From Salmonirosea aquatica (GTDB taxonomy: Bacteria; Bacteroidota; Bacteroidia; Cytophagales; Spirosomataceae): a stretch of DNA of 64,000 nucleotides. The position numbers and the translations under genes were made by a program. Below, piece by piece: positions 63,758-64,000 of this stretch (position 1 is its first letter; each line of letters starts with the position of its first letter). Location: positions 2,418,001 through 2,482,000 of the forward strand of contig NZ_WHLY01000002.1 of NCBI RefSeq assembly GCF_009296315.1, given 5' to 3'. The notes beneath the pieces were generated by a model that saw only the letters and a list, made by a program, of their open reading frames with translations, ran no database searches and was not told the origin of the DNA.

Positions 63758-64000
63758 CTACATCCAGCGGAATGGATTGTTTGAGGCCACGTGGGTGATT
63801 TTTATTTCCGGCAATCTGGGTTGCAGCCAGTCCACGAAGTACTCCATGCCCGGCTCCTCACTCACCGAATGACCGAGCACAATGAGCGAGATAGGACGGC
63901 CCAGCAGCCGGGCATCGCGGACGTACTCGGCCGTTTCCCATTCGGATACCTCTCCTACAATCAGTACATCAGGCTTTTCGCGCTCAGCCGTACCTACCTG
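63758..64000 (-). CDS. Nif3-like dinuclear metal protein, C-terminal end only
   Basis: The frame is open from the window edge to a stop at 63758-63760, giving the last 80 residues. They contain DVLIVGEVSEWETAEYVRDA and LIVLGHSVSEEPGMEYFVDWL, a strong match to the C-terminal part of NIF3/DUF34 proteins, including a probable metal-binding His and Glu. These are conserved hexameric metal-binding proteins without a settled function. The start lies outside the window. Confidence 0.85.
   Translation of the reverse strand, partial: QVGTAEREKPDVLIVGEVSEWETAEYVRDARLLGRPISLIVLGHSVSEEPGMEYFVDWLQPRLPEIKITHVASNNPFRWM

Overview
The window looks like a chromosomal piece of a Bacteroidota, most likely a Cytophagales member near Dyadobacter or Spirosoma. 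The signs are two SusC/SusD pairs, type IX secretion sorting tails, a FecI-FecR-SusC signalling cassette and promoters of the form TTTG-N19-21-TAnnTTTG. Base composition is near 50-53% GC, except one lower-GC gene at about 54.8-58.0 kb. There are no RNA genes, CRISPR arrays or insertion sequences that I can support. The most striking global signal is the palindrome GGTACC: about 150 copies by hand count, against about 17 expected by chance.

Layout. 0-4.7 kb: two tandem paralogous secreted SASA-type esterases, the first cut by the window edge. 4.8-6.5 kb: housekeeping obg and adk. 6.6-10.4 kb: a secreted protein divergent from a histidine kinase/response regulator pair. 10.4-19.6 kb: a DUF3127 OB-fold protein with an SSB-like tail, an MscS channel, a large propeller/cytochrome c protein, a monooxygenase-fold protein, a sialidase lipoprotein, a dehydrogenase remnant, a solitary barstar and a GntR regulator.

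19.6-33.5 kb (minus strand): one sugar-utilisation locus. In transcription order it holds an MFS transporter, an arabinose/fucose isomerase-family protein, SusC, SusD, a large secreted protein of unknown family, a GH106 rhamnosidase and an SGNH hydrolase. A shared palindromic motif lies upstream of the transporter and of the isomerase, and the GntR gene converges on the far end. Two of these genes (SusC and the unknown protein) are frameshifted in this sequence.

33.7-44.4 kb: an APC permease, a crcB remnant, a Tat-exported PhoD phosphatase, then ECF sigma, FecR, STN-type SusC and SusD. 44.5-51.4 kb: crcB, a lipoprotein, a frameshifted metzincin-like protease, an Rrf2 regulator, a three-gene glycan cluster (epimerase, GT2, GT-C) and a small lipoprotein. 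51.5-54.6 kb: a MarR regulator with its own palindrome and promoter, then a fused 3-hydroxyacyl-CoA dehydrogenase/enoyl-CoA hydratase. 54.8-58.0 kb: a seven-bladed propeller/lipase protein. 58.1-60.4 kb: a LytS/LytTR-type pair. 60.4-64.0 kb: an M20 peptidase, a GH13 lipoprotein and the C-terminal end of a Nif3-like protein.

Four frame breaks in three genes all sit in runs of exactly five G/C, and each is repaired by adding one base. They may be homopolymer sequencing errors rather than true pseudogenes.
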